7,510 nt of DNA from Aequorivita sp. (GCA_020435865.1 JAGQYZ010000048.1:1-7510), one strand, 5' to 3'; positions 1-7,024 are shown, numbered from the stretch's first letter. Translations and numbers: made by a program. Notes: a model not told the origin generated them from the letters alone.

Positions 1-14
1 TATGGTTCAGACAT
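1..14 (-). CDS. Start of a downstream gene (3' partial), possibly an enoyl-CoA hydratase
   Basis: Seventeen nt after the paaZ stop, an ATG at 14-12 opens a frame reading MSEP and then TA- (Tyr if the next base is T or C) before the left edge. The spacing and strand fit another operon gene, and the A-rich leader resembles the other starts here. From memory, some flavobacterial PAA clusters carry an enoyl-CoA hydratase/isomerase beginning M(S/T)EPY after paaZ, which could be the paaF function missing from this window. Four codons cannot prove a gene, let alone its function. Confidence 0.3.
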
Positions 15-31
15 GTTTCTATTTTTAAAAT

Positions 32-2527
32 TTATATTAATCCGAATTGTTCAAAGTGGTGATTTAAATGCTTCCGCTCCAACAAATACCACTCGTAACG
101 ATTCATTTCACCAAAAACCAGATTGTTCAATTTGGCATCCGGATTTTCTTTGAAATAGTTTTTATAAGCTTCCCGTTCTTCAAGAAATTTCTCCTTAGCA
201 GTTGCTAAATCTGGATGTTTTAATGAATCTAACGTGTCTTTTTCCAATAATGGAAAATTTGTGTTACGCGGAAATTTATCATAATTATAAAGGCTTGCGT
301 GTACTTTTTCCAAAATCTTTTCGGGCGTTGCCACTTCAAAATCCTGAATTTTTCCAGATCCAATTTTATAGGTATATTCCAAATGTTCCAACATATGTTG
401 CGGCGTCATTATGCCCCATTTTGGCTTAGTTTCTTCGGTTAGCTTGTTTAAAAGCTCTTCAACTTTTTCATCGGTCATTTCAATAAAAGTCTCCTGTTTC
501 TTCTGAACCATAGTTAAAATAGTTGCAACCGCTACCAATTCATCTTCGGCATCAAAAACCTCTACAAACCATTTCACGATTCCACTGGGATGTTCAGCGG
601 AAGCAACGTCGCGATCTATTTTTTGTTTGCAGGTTAAGCGTACATAAATAGTGTCATTATGGTACAGTGGGCGCAAGAATCGACAATCTTCCAAACCGTA
701 ATTTGCCGCTACCGGACCTTTATTCGGGTAAACGAAAAGTCCCGCCGCTGCGGAAATTATAAAGTAGCCGTGTGCGGTTCGCTTTTCAAAAATACTGCCG
801 TCCAGCGAAGTGATATCCGTATGCGCATAAAAATGATCCCAAGTTAGATTTGCAAAATTGATAATATCTGTATCGGTAAGCGTCCGATTATGCGTTTTCA
901 GTGACATTCCGGGCTCAATGTCTTCCCAATGATATTTAAACGGATGCTGTTCGGCTTCTTTATATTTTGCTTTTGCTTGATAAATTCCCGTAACTTCCGT
1001 TAGGGTTGTTGGCGAACCCTGAATTGCGCATCGCTGTAGATAATGCTTTACGCCACGAACGCCGCCCATTTCTTCACCACCTCCAGCACGTCCCGGACCT
1101 CCGTGTATCAGATTTGGCAATGGCGAACCGTGTCCGGTACTTTCCTGGGCGCTTTCGCGGTTCAAGATTAAAATTCTGCCGTGGTGCGTAGCTGCGGAAA
1201 TGGTGTACTCTTTTGCAATTTTATCATTATTGGTAACAATAGAACTCACCAAAGAACCTTTTCCCATTTTGGAAAGTTTGATGGCTTCTTCCAAATTTTT
1301 ATACGGCATAAGCGTGCTCACCGGACCAAAAGCTTCGGTGATGTGGGCGGCCTCATTTTGCAATGGATTGTCCTCGCGAAGCAAAATAGGTTTTATAAAA
1401 GCTCCTTTTTTTGAATCGGCACCAGTTACTTGAAAATCATCAAAGTCGCCGTAAACAATCTTTGCGGTTTGGGTAATTTTTTGAATCTGTTCTTTTACTG
1501 AATTTCGCTGTGCGTCGGAAACAAGGGCTCCCATTCTCACTTCTTTTATGCGTGGGTCGCCAATGGTTACTTTATCGAGTTGTTTTCCGAGGGCAATCTG
1601 TACATCTTCCATCAATTTTTCGGGAACGATAATTCTTCGGATGGCGGTACACTTTTGTCCGCATTTTACGGTCATCTCGTTTCGGACTTCTTTTATAAAA
1701 AGATCGAATTCCGGAGTACCGGGAACGGCGTCTTCGCCCAAGATTGAAGCGTTTAAACTATCGGCTTCCATCGTGAATGGAACTGATTCCTCAATCAACC
1801 GAGGATGTTTTTTCAGAATTTTTCCGGTGCTTGCGGAACCTGTAAATGTAACAACGTCTTGTGATTCCACGGTATCGAGAATATTTTTTGCGGTTCCGCT
1901 GATAAGTTGCAAAGAACCTTCCGGAAGAATTTTTGAAGCGATAATTTCCTTAACAACAGCTTCAGTTAAATAAGCAGTTTGCGGTGCTGGCAAAACCACA
2001 GCGGGCATTCCTGCCATCCAGTTTACAGCGCATTTTTCCAGCATTCCCCAAACGGGAAAATTAAATGCGTTTATATGAACTGCAACACCTTCGCGCGGCA
2101 CCATAATATGGTGTGCCATAAAGCGGCCGCCGCGGGAAAGATCAATTGGGTCTCCTTCAACATCAAAGGTTTGGTTTGGAAATAATTTCCGAAGGGAAGC
2201 ATTAGCAAATAAATTGCCAAAACCACCTTCAATGTCTATCCAACTATCAATCTTGGTAGCGCCCGTGCGGTAACTTATTTCGTAGAATTGTTGTTTCTTT
2301 TTGGTAAGGTACATCGCGAGTTTCTTCAGCATCAATCCGCGCTCCTGAAACGTCATTTTCCGAAGTGCTTCGCCTTTAATGCGACCGTATTGGAGAATTT
2401 CAGGAATATCGAGACCTTCGGTGGTTACATTGGTAAAATGTTCTCCTGTAACGGAATCAAGGATTGGCGAACCTTCGCCCTTGCCTTCGGTCCAATTTCC
2501 TAATATATAATGTTGTGTTTTTTGCAT
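32..2527 (-). CDS. paaZ: PaaZ, oxepin-CoA hydrolase / semialdehyde dehydrogenase with extra C-terminal domain
   Basis: Bifunctional ring-opening enzyme of 831 residues; E. coli PaaZ has 681. Residues 1-515 are an NADP-type aldehyde dehydrogenase that oxidises the 3-oxo-5,6-dehydrosuberyl-CoA semialdehyde: FTGSASTG (228-235), general base E254 (TMEADSLN), nucleophile C293 (CGQKCTA) and EAFGPV (398-403). Residues 530-675 are a MaoC-like (R)-hydratase domain that hydrolyses oxepin-CoA, with D564 and H569 in LTWDHFYAHTD, the Asp/His spacing of E. coli PaaZ. Residues 684-831 are an additional domain resembling DUF1569/DinB-type four-helix bundles: WGIMTPQHMLEHL (704-716) and ERKHLNHHFEQFG (817-829), with H715, H820 and H823/H824 as candidate metal ligands. 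There is no stop or frame change at the junction. The start is 2 nt after paaJ. The first two domains are certain; the third is by motif only and its function is unknown. Confidence 0.95.
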   Translation of the reverse strand: MQKTQHYILGNWTEGKGEGSPILDSVTGEHFTNVTTEGLDIPEILQYGRIKGEALRKMTFQERGLMLKKLAMYLTKKKQQFYEISYRTGATKIDSWIDIEGGFGNLFANASLRKLFPNQTFDVEGDPIDLSRGGRFMAHHIMVPREGVAVHINAFNFPVWGMLEKCAVNWMAGMPAVVLPAPQTAYLTEAVVKEIIASKILPEGSLQLISGTAKNILDTVESQDVVTFTGSASTGKILKKHPRLIEESVPFTMEADSLNASILGEDAVPGTPEFDLFIKEVRNEMTVKCGQKCTAIRRIIVPEKLMEDVQIALGKQLDKVTIGDPRIKEVRMGALVSDAQRNSVKEQIQKITQTAKIVYGDFDDFQVTGADSKKGAFIKPILLREDNPLQNEAAHITEAFGPVSTLMPYKNLEEAIKLSKMGKGSLVSSIVTNNDKIAKEYTISAATHHGRILILNRESAQESTGHGSPLPNLIHGGPGRAGGGEEMGGVRGVKHYLQRCAIQGSPTTLTEVTGIYQAKAKYKEAEQHPFKYHWEDIEPGMSLKTHNRTLTDTDIINFANLTWDHFYAHTDITSLDGSIFEKRTAHGYFIISAAAGLFVYPNKGPVAANYGLEDCRFLRPLYHNDTIYVRLTCKQKIDRDVASAEHPSGIVKWFVEVFDAEDELVAVATILTMVQKKQETFIEMTDEKVEELLNKLTEETKPKWGIMTPQHMLEHLEYTYKIGSGKIQDFEVATPEKILEKVHASLYNYDKFPRNTNFPLLEKDTLDSLKHPDLATAKEKFLEEREAYKNYFKENPDAKLNNLVFGEMNRYEWYLLERKHLNHHFEQFGLI

Positions 2528-2529
2528 AC

Positions 2530-3741
2530 TTATAAATTCACATTTTCAATAATTGCGGCATATCCTTGCCCCACGCCCACGCACATTGTGATGAGCGCAT
2601 ATTTTTTCTTTTGCAATTGAAGTTCCAAGGCTGCGGAATAAGCTATTCGCGTTCCCGTAACGCCAAGCGGATGACCGATAGCTATTGAACCTCCATTCGG
2701 GTTGATTCGCGGGTCATCATCTTTCAGTCCCCATTCGCGGATGCACGCCAAAGCTTGCGAAGCAAAGGCTTCGTTCAATTCAATCACATCCATATCTGCC
2801 ATTTTCAAACCAGCTTTTTCAAGTGCTTTGTTGGAAGCTTCAACGGGACCGATGCCCATAATTCGAGGCTCTACGCCAACAACGGCGGAAGAAACGATTC
2901 TTGCAATGGGTTTCAAATTATATTTTTTTACGGCATCTTTCGAAGCGATTATAGTTGCGGCGGCGCCGTCATTCAAACCAGAAGAATTTCCTGCGGTTAC
3001 GCTTCCATCTTTTTTAAAAGCTGGACGTAATTTTGCCAAAACTTCTTTGGAGGTTTCAGGACGAATGAACTCATCATCCTTAAAAATAATTGGGTCTTTT
3101 TTTCGCTGCGGAATTTCCACCGGAACTATTTCCTTAGCCAAACGTCCATTTTTTTGAGCCTTTGCAGCTTTCATTTGCGAATGGTAAGCAAATGTATCTT
3201 GATCTTCTCTATTAATGTTATGTTTTTCGACTAAATTTTCTGCCGTATTTCCCATTCCATCCGTGCCGTACATTTCGGCCATTTTTGGGTTTACAAAACG
3301 CCATCCAAAGCTGGAATCATACATTTTTGCATCGGTTCCAAATGCGGAAGAAGGTTTTGCAACCACGTAAGGCCCGCGCGTCATATTTTCAACTCCGCCC
3401 GAAATAAACAAATCGCCGTCACCAGCTTTTATCGCACGGTTTGCGTGAATGATTGCTGAAAGTCCACTACTACATAATCTATTTACTGTTTCGCCTGGAA
3501 CCGTAAAGGGTAAGCCCGCTAAAAGTGAAGCCATTCGAGCAACATTTCTATTGTCTTCACCAGCTTGATTTGCACAGCCAAGGATTACATCATCATACGC
3601 GTCTTTGGGAATATTTGGGTTTCTTTTTACTATTTCAGCAATTACCAATGCCGCCAAATCATCCGTTCTCACAGCGCTTAACGTTCCTTGATAACTACCT
3701 ATTGCCGTTCGTATTCCGTCTATTATATATGCTTCTTTCAT
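2530..3741 (-). CDS. paaJ: PaaJ, 3-oxoadipyl-CoA / 3-oxo-5,6-dehydrosuberyl-CoA thiolase
   Basis: Degradative thiolase of 403 residues, full length for the family. In the PAA pathway PaaJ cleaves 3-oxo-5,6-dehydrosuberyl-CoA and later 3-oxoadipyl-CoA, the latter giving succinyl-CoA and acetyl-CoA. Catalytic elements are the nucleophile C90 (NRLCSSG), NEAF (323-326), H357 (IGHPLG) and the acid/base C387 (MCVGVGQG). The CxGVGQG form, rather than CxGGGQG, resembles PaaJ/PcaF beta-ketoadipyl-CoA thiolases. It also has GNSSGLNDGAA (251-261) and SGGVENMTRGPYV (114-126). The start is the N-terminal ATG of the family motif EAYIIDGIRTAIG. It lies 13 nt after the metallopeptidase stop and 2 nt before paaZ, with no Shine-Dalgarno. 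A pcaF role in beta-ketoadipate metabolism is an alternative, but the neighbours favour PAA. Confidence 0.93.
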   Translation of the reverse strand: MKEAYIIDGIRTAIGSYQGTLSAVRTDDLAALVIAEIVKRNPNIPKDAYDDVILGCANQAGEDNRNVARMASLLAGLPFTVPGETVNRLCSSGLSAIIHANRAIKAGDGDLFISGGVENMTRGPYVVAKPSSAFGTDAKMYDSSFGWRFVNPKMAEMYGTDGMGNTAENLVEKHNINREDQDTFAYHSQMKAAKAQKNGRLAKEIVPVEIPQRKKDPIIFKDDEFIRPETSKEVLAKLRPAFKKDGSVTAGNSSGLNDGAAATIIASKDAVKKYNLKPIARIVSSAVVGVEPRIMGIGPVEASNKALEKAGLKMADMDVIELNEAFASQALACIREWGLKDDDPRINPNGGSIAIGHPLGVTGTRIAYSAALELQLQKKKYALITMCVGVGQGYAAIIENVNL

Positions 3742-3754
3742 TGTAAGCTTTATT

Positions 3755-4615
3755 CTAATTTAAAATTTCTGAAAAAGTATCTCCCTGCCTTATATCTCCA
3801 GTGTTGTAGCCTTTCATAAACCACTTCATACGCTGCTCTGAGCTTCCGTGGGTAAAACTATCTGGCACAACACTACCCTGCATTCTTTTTTGAATGGCAT
3901 CATCACCAACTGCATTGGCCGCACTCAATGCTTCCTCAATATCGCCTTCTTCCAAATATTTCTGATTATAATGTGCCCAAACACCAGCGTAAAAATCGGC
4001 TTGAAGTTCCAATGCAACGGAAAGTTTATTGGCTTCTGTTTTATTGGTTTGTCGTTGTAATTGACTCACTTTTTGATTGGTCCCAAGCAGTGTTTGCACA
4101 TGATGTCCAATTTCGTGAGCGGTTACGTAGGCAATTGCAAAATCGCCTCCTTTTGCACCAAAACGTGTTCTTAATTCATCAAAAAAAGCCAAATCCATAT
4201 ACAATTTGTGATCTGCTGGACAGTAGAATGGCCCAGAAGCTGAGCTTGCATTTCCACAACCTGTACTAACAGCATCAGTAAACAAAACCATTGTTGGATC
4301 TTCGTATTGTCCTATATTGTTTTCTCTAAAAATCTGACCCCAAACATCTTCTGTATCTGCCAAAACGGTTGCCATAAAATTTCCCATTTCTTTTTCCTTA
4401 GCAGTGAGTTCTCTTTGCTCTGTCTGCTGCATGGTTTGGCTATTACCTATTTGTTCCACGATTGGCGCCAGCTGCTTCCCTGTTTCGCCTCCGAAAAATT
4501 GTAGCCCAAGTACAATTAAAGTAACTACTATTCCGCCACCTGCGGCCAGTTTGCCTTTACTCATTCCACGTCGGTCGTCTAAGTTACCGCTTTGTCTTCT
4601 ACCTTGCCATTTCAT
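3755..4615 (-). CDS. YpfJ-family neutral zinc metallopeptidase, membrane-anchored
   Basis: Putative neutral zinc metallopeptidase (YpfJ / Zn_peptidase family) of 286 residues. The start MKWQGRRQSGNLDDRRG is the characteristic N-terminus of the family, which fixes the start over Met18. A basic leader is followed by one transmembrane segment (about 22-42), so the catalytic part probably faces the periplasm. The zinc site is HEIGH (H167, E168, H171), with ELQAD (203-207) supplying the likely third ligand E203 in an ExxAD arrangement. C120 and C132 lie in the conserved STGCG...GPFYCPAD segment and could form a disulfide. A family-like SEQRMKWFMKGY motif lies near the C-terminus. The substrate is unknown. 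It sits 39 nt after paaI and 13 nt before paaJ, same strand, with no visible terminator, so it is probably co-transcribed with the PAA genes. No known link to phenylacetate catabolism. Confidence 0.9.
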   Translation of the reverse strand: MKWQGRRQSGNLDDRRGMSKGKLAAGGGIVVTLIVLGLQFFGGETGKQLAPIVEQIGNSQTMQQTEQRELTAKEKEMGNFMATVLADTEDVWGQIFRENNIGQYEDPTMVLFTDAVSTGCGNASSASGPFYCPADHKLYMDLAFFDELRTRFGAKGGDFAIAYVTAHEIGHHVQTLLGTNQKVSQLQRQTNKTEANKLSVALELQADFYAGVWAHYNQKYLEEGDIEEALSAANAVGDDAIQKRMQGSVVPDSFTHGSSEQRMKWFMKGYNTGDIRQGDTFSEILN

Positions 4616-4654
4616 AATTTATAGTGTTTTCGTTAGGTTTTTTATTAAATTGAA

Positions 4655-5062
4655 TCACTCCCAGTCCTTGCTCGTTCTATAAACAACACCCTTAAAAAGT
4701 GCAACCAATTCATTGCCACGTTTTACTTCAACAATATTAAAACCAAGTTTGTTATTTACTTTTTCAATTAAAGATTCTGCCGTTAAATAATCACCTTCAT
4801 TCAAAGCTTCAATGTGGTTTATTGAAGTTTCTATAGAAACGGCGTATTTTCCGTGAGTGTTTGCAGCAAAGCCGAACGCAGTATCTGCCAAACTATAACT
4901 AATGCCACCGTGAGCCTTGTTCATGCTGTTCAGCATTTCTTTCCGAACGGTCATTGCAACCTTACATCTGCCTTTTTCAACTTCCAATATTTTAATGCCG
5001 AGCCAAGAACTGAAAGCATCTTGGCTGAGCATTTTTACTGGTATTTTTTTAGCTTCCAGCAT
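4655..5062 (-). CDS. paaI: PaaI, hotdog-fold acyl-CoA thioesterase
   Basis: PaaI/YdiI-type hotdog thioesterase of 135 residues (E. coli PaaI is 140). It hydrolyses phenylacetyl-CoA and ring-hydroxylated derivatives, and is thought to free trapped CoA and remove dead-end or toxic CoA intermediates. The family signature is clear: MLN (43-45), HGG (51-53) and SLADTAFGFAAN (57-68). D60 matches the catalytic Asp of E. coli PaaI (D61), and N45 and H51 match the substrate-site positions. The chosen ATG immediately follows the paaH stop with no spacer and no visible Shine-Dalgarno, suggesting translation by reinitiation or coupling. An in-frame Met at residue 11 (codon at 5032) is a possible alternative start. 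The protein is expected to be cytoplasmic and probably tetrameric, by homology. Confidence 0.93.
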   Translation of the reverse strand: MLEAKKIPVKMLSQDAFSSWLGIKILEVEKGRCKVAMTVRKEMLNSMNKAHGGISYSLADTAFGFAANTHGKYAVSIETSINHIEALNEGDYLTAESLIEKVNNKLGFNIVEVKRGNELVALFKGVVYRTSKDWE

Positions 5063-6241
5063 TTAAAAGAATGTTTTATTTTCTCGATTCATCTTTCTTA
5101 ATAAAGGCGAACACCGATAACGATCTTCGTGATATTCTTCGTAAAGTTCGTCCATTTTTTTAACGCACCAATCTATTCCTTTTTCATCTGCCCAAGTCAA
5201 TAAGCCCTTGGGATAATTTACGCCCTTGGTCATTGCATTGTCAATATCTTCTGCGGAAGCTATATTCCAAAAAAGTGCATCGGCAGCTTCGTTTATTAGC
5301 ATTACTAGAATTCTTTCGAAAATAGTTTCAGTAGAAAATTTTTGTTCGGAATTCGTTCTCGACTGCGCTCGAACTGACATTTGTCCATTTTCAGAATAAT
5401 TATAATAACCTTTTCCACTTTTTCTACCCAAATACCCTGCTTCAGCAAAACGCTTTTGGGTAAAAGATGGTTTGTAACGCGGGTCGAAATAAAATGCTTC
5501 GAAAACGGTTTCGGTAACCGTATAATTTACATCGTTACCAATAAAATCCATCAGTTCAAACGGACCCATTCTGAAACCACCAACCTCTTTCATGGCGGAA
5601 TCTATTTCTGAAAAAGAAGCCATTCCTTCTTCATAAATACGGAGCGCTTCCCCATAAAAAGGACGGGCAACTCTGTTTACTATAAATCCAGGAGTATCTT
5701 TTGCAACTGCAGCAATTTTGCCCCAATCCTTAATTGTTTTTACGGATGTTTTTAATGTCTCTTCCGAAGTTTGAATAGCGGGAATAACCTCAACCAATTT
5801 CATTAAAGGTGCTGGATTGAAAAAGTGTATCCCGATGCAACGCTCTGGTTTCTGTAGTGAAGAAGCAATAGAAGCTATCGATAAAGAAGAAGTATTCGAG
5901 GCAATAATGCAGTCATCACTCACAAATTTTTCGAGGGTTGAAAACACGTTCTTTTTGACATCCAAGTTTTCTACTATTGCTTCAATGGTTACGTCTGAAT
6001 CTTTCAATTCTTTAAGTGAATTGACGTATTTTATGTTGTTTTGGATACGCTCTTTTTCTTCGGAATCAATTTTTCCTTTTTCAACCAAACGCGCCATTAT
6101 TTTTTTCAAATCAGCTTTAGCTTTTTCCAAAGCTTCGATTTTGGTATCGTATAACTTCACAGAACATCCAGCTGTTGCAGCCACTTGTGCAATGCCACTT
6201 CCCATAGTGCCTCCACCGATTATTCCAACTTTCTTAATCAT
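5063..6241 (-). CDS. paaH: PaaH, 3-hydroxyacyl-CoA (3-hydroxyadipyl-CoA) dehydrogenase
   Basis: NAD-dependent 3-hydroxyacyl-CoA dehydrogenase of 392 residues that oxidises 3-hydroxyadipyl-CoA to 3-oxoadipyl-CoA. The Rossmann NAD site is GIIGGGTMGSGIA (6-18), with D32 at the end of beta-2. Catalytic residues by motif spacing are S118 (SNTSS), H139 (GIHFFNP), E151 and N189 (FIVNR), matching the Ser/His/Glu/Asn set of the family. A first C-terminal helical domain spans about 184-282 and ends in LGRKSGKGYYNY. A second, PaaH-type one spans about 305-387. The linker between them (283-304) is short: E. coli PaaH is about 475 residues, and most of the difference lies here. Linker residues 289-296 are encoded by a palindromic repeat listed separately. 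Its TAA abuts the paaI ATG. The dehydrogenase assignment is very sure; the physiological substrate is inferred from the operon. Confidence 0.93.
   Translation of the reverse strand: MIKKVGIIGGGTMGSGIAQVAATAGCSVKLYDTKIEALEKAKADLKKIMARLVEKGKIDSEEKERIQNNIKYVNSLKELKDSDVTIEAIVENLDVKKNVFSTLEKFVSDDCIIASNTSSLSIASIASSLQKPERCIGIHFFNPAPLMKLVEVIPAIQTSEETLKTSVKTIKDWGKIAAVAKDTPGFIVNRVARPFYGEALRIYEEGMASFSEIDSAMKEVGGFRMGPFELMDFIGNDVNYTVTETVFEAFYFDPRYKPSFTQKRFAEAGYLGRKSGKGYYNYSENGQMSVRAQSRTNSEQKFSTETIFERILVMLINEAADALFWNIASAEDIDNAMTKGVNYPKGLLTWADEKGIDWCVKKMDELYEEYHEDRYRCSPLLRKMNRENKTFF
5355..5378. repeat. Short GC-rich imperfect palindromic repeat inside paaH
   Basis: On the coding strand the core TTCGAGCGCAGTCGAGAA (5373 down to 5356) forms an imperfect inverted repeat. 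The arms are GTTCGA and TCGAGAAC around a GCGCAG loop, with a 2-nt bulge in one arm. It is GC-rich within AT-rich surroundings and is flanked by GTCA on the 5' side. I recognise this motif as a sequence recurring in intergenic regions of many Flavobacteriia genomes. That recollection is not tested here and only one copy occurs in this window. It contributes codons GTT CGA GCG CAG TCG AGA (VRAQSR) in frame to the linker between the two C-terminal PaaH domains. Confidence 0.6.
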
Positions 6242-7021
6242 TTATTTTCCTTTAAATTCAGGTTTTCTTTTGTTTACAAACGCATCTACCCCTTCAGCAT
6301 AATCTTCACTTTGGGCGGATTCTATTTGTAGTTTGCTTTCCAAGTTTAATTGTTCTTCCAAAGAATTCTGCATTGAATTATTCAGTAAACGCTTTGTCAA
6401 CCCCAAGGCTTTTGTAGGCATGTTCGCGAGTATTCTTGTTATATTATTTACTTCTTCCGTAAAATTTTCGGAAGGAATCACTTTGTAAACCATTCCAAGT
6501 TTTTCGGCTTCTTCCGCTGAAACTTTATCACCTAGCATCATTAAAGCAGAAGCTTTTTGGAACCCAATCAATCTTGGCAAAAAGAAAGTTCCTGCACTGT
6601 CGGGCACCAACCCAATTTTACTGAAAGCCTGAATAAAACTGGCATTTTCCGAAGCCACAACCACATCGCAAGCTAAAGCGATATTTGCTCCCGCACCAGC
6701 GGCAACGCCATTAATTGCACCGATAATTGGTTTTTCAATATTTCGAATTCTTTGAATAATTGGGTTGTAATGTTCTTCGAGAATTTTTTTGAAACCTGGA
6801 TTTAATTCAGGCGAGGTAACCTCCTTTAAATCCTGTCCGGCACAGAAGGCTTTTCCACTTCCGGTAATAACAATGGCTCGTACTTCAGGATTTTTTTCAC
6901 AGGCATCCAATTCATTTTGCAGTAGAAGCGCCATCTCGCGATTGAAGCTGTTAAAAACCTCCGGACGGTTTAGTGTTAGCTTAGCAACTTTATTTTCTAT
7001 TTTGGTGGTTATGCTTTTCAT
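6242..7021 (-). CDS. paaG: PaaG, 1,2-epoxyphenylacetyl-CoA isomerase
   Basis: Crotonase-fold enzyme of 259 residues (E. coli PaaG is about 262). It converts ring-1,2-epoxyphenylacetyl-CoA to oxepin-CoA in the cytoplasm, and PaaG also isomerises a later unsaturated intermediate. Visible signatures are NRPEVFNSFN (18-27), FCAGQDL (59-65, CoA/oxyanion-hole loop), HYNPI (84-88), NGVAAGAGA (104-112, second oxyanion-hole loop) and AFSKIGLVPDSAGT (132-145). D141 in the VPD segment is the likely acid/base, as in PaaG. The FCAGQDL, YNP and VPD combination, together with the position next to paaD, favours PaaG over the hydratase PaaF. The usual PDCGGT motif is PDSAGT here, a mild variation. The TAA stop abuts the paaH ATG, implying translational coupling. 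A generic enoyl-CoA hydratase is the alternative but less likely. Confidence 0.92.
   Translation of the reverse strand: MKSITTKIENKVAKLTLNRPEVFNSFNREMALLLQNELDACEKNPEVRAIVITGSGKAFCAGQDLKEVTSPELNPGFKKILEEHYNPIIQRIRNIEKPIIGAINGVAAGAGANIALACDVVVASENASFIQAFSKIGLVPDSAGTFFLPRLIGFQKASALMMLGDKVSAEEAEKLGMVYKVIPSENFTEEVNNITRILANMPTKALGLTKRLLNNSMQNSLEEQLNLESKLQIESAQSEDYAEGVDAFVNKRKPEFKGK
6248..6253 (-). promoter_or_regulatory. Shine-Dalgarno-like AAAGGA ahead of paaH
   Basis: On the coding strand AAAGGA lies within the last codons of paaG, with 6 nt (AAATAA) between it and the paaH ATG. The other starts in this window are preceded only by A/T-rich sequence, as is common in Bacteroidota, so this is the only well-spaced purine-rich site. 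It may be fortuitous, because it encodes the conserved FKGK terminus of PaaG. Confidence 0.35.
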
Positions 7022-7024
7022 TAT

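Noticed and set aside
1548..1973. Plus-strand open frame of 141 codons opposite paaZ
   Set aside because: It is fully antisense to a conserved ALDH region, has no recognisable motif, and contains runs typical of antisense reading. The same applies to the plus-strand frames at 2702-3157 and 5817-6302.
2097..2117. Inverted repeat GGCACCAT...ATGGTGTGCC as an operator or hairpin
   Set aside because: It lies inside paaZ and encodes conserved residues around MAHHIMVP of the aldehyde dehydrogenase domain. It has a 2-nt bulge and no promoter nearby, so chance is the simpler explanation.
2121..2137. GC-rich run including GCGGCCGC as a foreign or engineered junction
   Set aside because: It is continuous with the paaZ frame and encodes the expected SRGGRF segment, so it is ordinary arginine and glycine codons.
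4616..4654. Promoter or terminator between paaI and the metallopeptidase gene
   Set aside because: The 39-nt gap is A/T-rich, but I see neither a hairpin with a T-run nor a Bacteroidota TTG/TAnnTTTG promoter pair with proper spacing.
6242..7021. Assigning the crotonase as PaaF (hydratase)
   Set aside because: FCAGQDL, HYNP and AFSKIGLVPD match PaaG, and the gene follows paaD. The PaaF call is therefore less likely, though not excluded by sequence reading alone.
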